NCBI GenBank assembly: GCA_051000715.1
Contig: JBPCOB010000169.1
Span: 1 to 8,539, forward strand
DNA from: JBPCOB01 sp051000715
GTDB lineage: Bacteria > Actinomycetota > Actinomycetes > JALYNC01
DNA: 8,539 bases
Reading direction: 5' to 3'
Made by a program: the position numbers and the translations under genes. The notes below the pieces were generated by a model. The model saw only the letters and a list, made by a program, of their open reading frames with translations. It did no database searches and was not told the origin of the DNA. Below are positions 4,687-8,539 of the stretch, piece by piece (the first letter of the stretch is position 1; every line of letters starts with the position of its first letter).

Positions 4687-7545
4687 TTGACGACAACGCT
4701 TCAAGCCGCCGTGCTGCCGGCGACCGGGCAGCTGGTACGTGTGCGAGGCCGGCATTGGGTCGTCACTGAGGTCGCCCCGACGGTGTTGCCCTACGACGTG
4801 ATGTCGGCCAATGCCGGCGAAGGCCAGACGATGGTCACCCTGTCCAGCGTCGAAGACGACGGCCTCGGCGAGGAGCTGCGGGTCCTGTGGGAGTTGGAGC
4901 CGGGTCGCCAGATCCTCGAGGCAGCGACGCTGCCCGACCTCTCCCAAGGTCGCTTCGACGAGCCGGGGACTCTCGGTGCGTTCCTTGACGCGCTGCGCTG
5001 GGGCGCAGTCACCAACGCAGAGACCACGGTGCTGCAGGCGCCGTTCCGGGCCGGCATCGCAATCGAGGACTACCAGCTCGAGCCGGTGATCCGCGCGCTG
5101 ACCATGCCGCGCGTGAATCTCCTCGTCGCCGACGACGTCGGTCTGGGCAAGACGATTGAAGCCGGACTCGTCGTCCAGGAGCTGATGTTGCGCCACCGCG
5201 CGCGGCGGGTGATGGTCGTCTGCCCGGCGTCCTTGACGCTGAAGTGGCAAGAGGAGCTAGCCAACCGGTTCGGTCTGGACTTCCGGATCGTCGACACGGC
5301 CGAAATTCGCCGAGTGCGTCGCGACCGCGGGCTGCATGCCAACCCTTTCCGGGTCTACCCGCACACGATCGTCAGCCTGCCCTGGCTTCGCGGACCTCGC
5401 TGCCAGCGACTGCTGGCCGAGTTGCTGGTCGAGACCGGTCCGACGCAGCCGCGCGTGATCGACCTGCTGATCGTGGACGAGGCTCACCATTGCGCGCCTC
5501 CGGGCCAGGGCAAGTATGCCGTGGACAGCCAGCAGTCGCGTGCCGTCGCCCGGCTCTCCGCCCATAGCGAGCACCGCTTGTTCTTGTCGGCTACCCCGCA
5601 CAACGGCTATCAGGAGTCCTGGACGGCCTTGCTGGCCATGGTGGATCCGCAACGGTTTATGCGAGGTGTTACGCCGGAGCCGACGGCGTTACAACAGGTG
5701 CTGATCCGCCGGCTTAAGTCTGAGCTGACCACCGCCGACGGCAGCCCTCGCTACCCAGAGCGACTGGTCGAGCAGATAACCGTCGACTACCCACCCCACG
5801 AGCGGACTGTGCACGGTCTGCTGCATGACTACACGCGCATCCGCCGCGCTCGCCTTGCCGCGGCCCCGGTGAGGGGTGCCGGGCAGGCGGGGGATCTCGT
5901 CACCCTGCTGCTCAAGAAGCGGCTGTTCTCCAGCCCGGCGGCCTTCACCCGGACCTTGGGCCTTCACCTGGGCAGCGTGAGCAACGCGGCCGGCAACCTG
6001 CCGGTCGACCTCAACTGGGTGGACGACCGGCGGCTGGAGATCCTCTACGGGGACTGGTCCGACGAGGAGGCGCTCGATGACGCCGAAGCCGCGGCAGAGG
6101 ACGCCGCCACCAGCGCCGCGGGGACGCCTGGCCCTGAGGAGCAAGCGCTCCTTGAGCAGCTCGCCGCCTGGGTCGACACACATGGCCACGACAGCGATGC
6201 CAAGGCGCGCGCTCTGATCGACTACGTCGTCGCCGTGTGCAAAGGCGGCGACCCGGATGGCCCGTGGAGTGACGAGCGGGTTGTTGTCTTCACGGAATAC
6301 CGCGACACCCAGCGCTGGCTGGCGGACCTCCTCGACCGCTACGGGCTGGCCGAAGGAGGTCGCCTGGAACTGCTCTACGGCGGCATGGACGCCGAGGCGC
6401 GAGAGCGCGTCAAGGGCGACTTCCAGAAGCCGCCCGACCTGCATCCGGTTCGGATCCTACTGGCTACCGACACTGCCAGTGAGGGCATCGACCTGCAAGA
6501 CCAATGCCACCGGCTGGTCAACTACGACATCCCTTTCAACCCCAACCGGATGGAGCAGCGGGCCGGGCGCATCGACCGGTACGGCCAGCGGCACCGGCCC
6601 GAGATCAGGCACTTCGTCGGCGCCCATTGGAAGGAGGCTCCGGCCGGGAGCGCCGAGGCCGACCTGGACTTCTTGACTCGGGTGGCGGTCAAGGTCGCGA
6701 CCATGCGAGAGGACCTCGGCAGCGTCAACCCCGTACTGGCCGACGCGGTCGAACGGCGGATGCTCGGCCGGCCGGACCCGGCATTCCGGATCGACACTGT
6801 TGCGCCGAAGAATGTGGCGCGTCAGGCGTTGAAGGTCGAACGGCAGCTACGGTCGGAGGCCGACCGGCTGCGCGCCACGCTCGCCGACTCCGCGCAGCAG
6901 CTGCACAGCACTCCGGCCGACGTCGAGCGGGTCGTTCGGATCGGCTTGAAGCTCGGTCGACAGTCGCCGTTGCAGCCAGAACTCGACGAGCGCTCCGGCC
7001 AGCGGCTGTGGCGGGTGCCGCCGCTCACCGGCTCCTGGGCCCGGACCACGGCGGGACTCGTCGACCGTGACTACGGGGCCCGCCCGATCAGTTTCGACGC
7101 CGCAGTGGCTGCTACCCGGTCCGACCTGGTCCTGGCGCACCTCAACCATCCGCTGGTCGCCATGGCTACCCGGCTGTTGCGTGCCGAGGTGTGGGGCGCC
7201 GGCAACCTCGCCCGCGCCACCAGCCTGCTCGTCGATGACAGTCGGCTGACCGCTCCGGTGCTGGCGGCGTACTCCCGGCTGGTTCTCGTCGGGGCGGATG
7301 GCAAGCGGCTACACGAGGAACTGTTCGCGTCAGGCGGCTGGCTGCGTGGCAGTTCCTTCGCGCGGCTGGGAGTCACCGAGCTGGCCGGGGTACTCGATGC
7401 CGCCCTTGGCCCCGACAGCGCCCCGCGGCAGACACCGGGGCCGGTCCGCGACGAGGTGGCCCGAAACTGGCCCCGGCTCGTGAGCAGTCTCGACGCCGCG
7501 ATCACCGCCCGCGCCCGGGAGCGCGAGCTCAGCATGCGGCGGTAG
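4687..7545 (+). CDS. drmD: DISARM class 1 SNF2-like helicase DrmD, cut short by an in-frame amber codon
   Basis: The start is TTG 4687, set by AGGAGGAG at 4672-4679 with 7-base spacing; a longer arginine-rich frame from ATG 4573 lacks a binding site. It encodes 952 residues up to TAG 7543-7545. An N-terminal domain (1-120) carries the VTLSSVEDDGLGEELRVLWE segment that I associate with DrmD. The SF2/SNF2 motor follows: Walker A GLGKT (152-156), DEAH (264-267), SATPHNGY (301-308), then an acidic Ala-rich spacer (about 455-490), ATDTASEGIDLQ (593-604) and QRAGRIDRYGQ (624-634). All ATPase motifs are intact. In class 1 DISARM, drmD and drmMI accompany core genes drmA, drmB and drmC to restrict phage DNA; DrmD is the SNF2-like helicase. 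The reading frame continues after the TAG for about 100 normal codons, so this is a C-terminally truncated or readthrough form. Two rare TTA codons are present in the full frame (5689, 7591). Confidence 0.9.
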   Translation: MTTTLQAAVLPATGQLVRVRGRHWVVTEVAPTVLPYDVMSANAGEGQTMVTLSSVEDDGLGEELRVLWELEPGRQILEAATLPDLSQGRFDEPGTLGAFLDALRWGAVTNAETTVLQAPFRAGIAIEDYQLEPVIRALTMPRVNLLVADDVGLGKTIEAGLVVQELMLRHRARRVMVVCPASLTLKWQEELANRFGLDFRIVDTAEIRRVRRDRGLHANPFRVYPHTIVSLPWLRGPRCQRLLAELLVETGPTQPRVIDLLIVDEAHHCAPPGQGKYAVDSQQSRAVARLSAHSEHRLFLSATPHNGYQESWTALLAMVDPQRFMRGVTPEPTALQQVLIRRLKSELTTADGSPRYPERLVEQITVDYPPHERTVHGLLHDYTRIRRARLAAAPVRGAGQAGDLVTLLLKKRLFSSPAAFTRTLGLHLGSVSNAAGNLPVDLNWVDDRRLEILYGDWSDEEALDDAEAAAEDAATSAAGTPGPEEQALLEQLAAWVDTHGHDSDAKARALIDYVVAVCKGGDPDGPWSDERVVVFTEYRDTQRWLADLLDRYGLAEGGRLELLYGGMDAEARERVKGDFQKPPDLHPVRILLATDTASEGIDLQDQCHRLVNYDIPFNPNRMEQRAGRIDRYGQRHRPEIRHFVGAHWKEAPAGSAEADLDFLTRVAVKVATMREDLGSVNPVLADAVERRMLGRPDPAFRIDTVAPKNVARQALKVERQLRSEADRLRATLADSAQQLHSTPADVERVVRIGLKLGRQSPLQPELDERSGQRLWRVPPLTGSWARTTAGLVDRDYGARPISFDAAVAATRSDLVLAHLNHPLVAMATRLLRAEVWGAGNLARATSLLVDDSRLTAPVLAAYSRLVLVGADGKRLHEELFASGGWLRGSSFARLGVTELAGVLDAALGPDSAPRQTPGPVRDEVARNWPRLVSSLDAAITARARERELSMRR

Positions 7546-7848
7546 CTGGCCAAACGGCAGGCCGACGAGCACGCCCGCACCATTGCCCTCTTAGAGGGAT
7601 TCGAGCGATCCCTGCGCGCCGCCGTGGTGGAGCAGAAAAGCGACCAGCAATTGTCCTTCGCCGACCTCGAGACCAACGAGCGCAAGCAGCTGGCCGCAGA
7701 CGAGGAGGCCTGGCAGCAGCGGCTCGACGCCCTCCCCGCCGAACGCGAGGCAGAGTTGGCCGCGGTCACCCGCCGGTACGCCTCGGTGCGGGTGCTGTGG
7801 TTCCCGGCGGCGGTCGTCCACCTGGTTCCAGCCAGGGAGGTTCGATGA
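7546..7848 (+). pseudogene. drmD: In-frame C-terminal remainder of drmD beyond the amber codon
   Basis: The same frame as drmD stays open for 100 codons after TAG 7543 and ends at TGA 7846-7848. It is protein-like: a charged helix (LAKRQADEHARTIALLEGFE), a QLSFADLETNERKQL segment, a second charged helix (WQQRLDALPAEREAELAAV) and a hydrophobic end (VLWFPAAVVHLVP). That layout is what I expect of the coiled-coil tail of SNF2-type defence helicases. The stop overlaps the drmMI start as ATGA, a typical junction of coupled genes, so this is the ancestral drmD end. The only plausible internal starts (GTG 7624 or 7627) have no ribosome binding site, so separate translation of the tail is unlikely. 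Codon choice stays GC-rich in the third position, pointing to a recent mutation, readthrough or a sequencing error. Confidence 0.85.
7834..7840 (+). promoter_or_regulatory. Ribosome binding site of drmMI inside the drmD tail
   Basis: AGGGAGG lies four bases before ATG 7845. It lets drmMI be translated even if ribosomes stop at the drmD amber codon some 300 bases earlier, so loss of coupling need not silence the methylase. Confidence 0.7.
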
Positions 7849-8539
7849 CGACGGTCACCAGACATCGACCTCGTGCCACCAGACGGCCGAGCAGCACGGA
7901 ATGGCTCGAGCTGCTCGCCACCGACGGCCCCTTCCTCGCCGCGCCGGTCGTCACCGACGTCTGGCCCAGCGGCCTGCCCGCGCTGGACAAGCAGCGCGTC
8001 GCCCGGTTGCGCGAAGCGAGCAGCCTGCTGGACGCCAGCCCGGGCACCCGGGATGCTTTCATCCGCCATGTCGTCGCCGACCTGCTCGGGTGGGACGCCC
8101 ACCTGGCCAACCGGGGCCACGTGCCGCCGGCGCTGAACACCGCGGTCCCCGAGTACGCGACCGAGATCCGTCCGGACTTCGCGCTGCTGACCACCGACGG
8201 CGATCAACCGCCGAAAGCTTTGCTGCTGGGGATGGTGCTCGACCCGGGCCGCGATCCCACGGCCCGTCCTCGCCCGGATGCGGGCATCAGCTGGGCCGCC
8301 AGCCCAGCCGATCGGCTGGCATACGCCCTGCGTACGCAGCGAGTGCCGCTCGGCCTGGTCACCGACGGCACCGCCTGGTCGCTGGTGTGCGCCCCTGTGG
8401 GTGGTGCCACCACCACAGCCACCTGGACGCGGCACGCCTGGTTCGACGAGCCGGACACCCTGAAGGCTTTCGTTGCCTTGCTGGGCCGGTTGCGCTTCTT
8501 CGGCGTGCCCGACACCGAGACGCTGCCTGCGCTGCTCGA
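7845..8539 (+). CDS. drmMI: DISARM class 1 adenine-specific DNA methyltransferase DrmMI (5' part)
   Basis: The start is ATG 7845, overlapping the ancestral drmD stop (ATGA), with AGGGAGG at 7834-7840. The frame is open for 231 codons to the window end, so the catalytic methyltransferase part (including the NPPY-type motif) lies outside. Visible blocks: TEWLELLATDGPFLAAPV (18-35), GLPALDK (43-49), a helix through FIRHVVADLLGW (72-83), EIRPDFALL (107-115), SPADRLAYALRTQRVPLGLVTDGTAWSL (starting at 153) and FVALLGRLRFFGVPDTETL (209-228). These resemble the N-terminal domain of the large DISARM methylases and of type IIG/Eco57I-like enzymes, a nuclease-like fold. In class 1 DISARM, DrmMI is the adenine methylase thought to mark self DNA. 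The nuclease-type E-x-K after RPDFALL is missing (LLLGMVLD instead), so this domain is probably a non-cutting relic. The call depends on both recall of the family and the drmD neighbour. Confidence 0.82.
   Translation, partial: MTTVTRHRPRATRRPSSTEWLELLATDGPFLAAPVVTDVWPSGLPALDKQRVARLREASSLLDASPGTRDAFIRHVVADLLGWDAHLANRGHVPPALNTAVPEYATEIRPDFALLTTDGDQPPKALLLGMVLDPGRDPTARPRPDAGISWAASPADRLAYALRTQRVPLGLVTDGTAWSLVCAPVGGATTTATWTRHAWFDEPDTLKAFVALLGRLRFFGVPDTETLPALL

Noticed and set aside
7624..7848. Separate small gene starting at GTG 7624
   Set aside because: It is in frame with drmD, has no ribosome binding site, and reads as the drmD C-terminal tail rather than an independent protein.
7071..8435. 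Long open frame of 454 codons on the minus strand
   Set aside because: It lies antisense to drmD and drmMI, whose frames carry recognisable conserved blocks; the minus frame is Ser/Arg/Ala-rich with no domain, as expected of a GC-rich shadow.

Overview
The window is GC-rich and densely packed, with short or overlapping gene junctions and GTG/TTG starts. This points to a high-GC Gram-positive bacterium (Actinomycetes); I cannot resolve the family. It joins two modules: a conjugative-transfer (type IV secretion-like) gene block on the left and the start of a class 1 DISARM anti-phage locus on the right.

Left, minus strand (positions 2069 to 1): four tightly coupled genes read leftward. They are a 103-aa two-helix membrane protein (candidate pilin-like subunit), a 70-aa superinfection-immunity-family membrane protein, a 262-aa single-pass protein with a large external domain (VirB8-like by architecture), and a polytopic VirB6/TrbL-like channel protein that runs off the left edge. 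A roughly 158-base divergent control region (2070-2227) separates them from the plus-strand genes.

Middle, plus strand (2228-4521): a small excisionase-type helix-turn-helix protein; a secreted two-domain cell-wall hydrolase (lytic transglycosylase plus NlpC/P60), the usual wall-opening enzyme of Gram-positive conjugation systems; and a 341-aa protein of unrecognised family with a winged-helix-like N-terminus. This last gene lies only 8 bases after the hydrolase and directly before the defence genes.

Right, plus strand (4687 to the end): drmD, the SNF2-type helicase of class 1 DISARM, followed by the 5' end of drmMI, its adenine methyltransferase. The core genes drmA, drmB and drmC would be expected beyond the right edge. 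The most striking feature is an in-frame amber codon (7543-7545). It cuts drmD about 100 codons before its natural end, while the remaining reading frame is intact, protein-like and ends in an ATGA overlap with drmMI. The helicase is therefore recently broken, read through, or affected by a sequencing error.

Together the layout suggests that DISARM is cargo of, or has inserted beside, an actinobacterial integrative conjugative element or conjugative plasmid. No RNA genes, CRISPR arrays, insertion sequences or attachment sites were seen.
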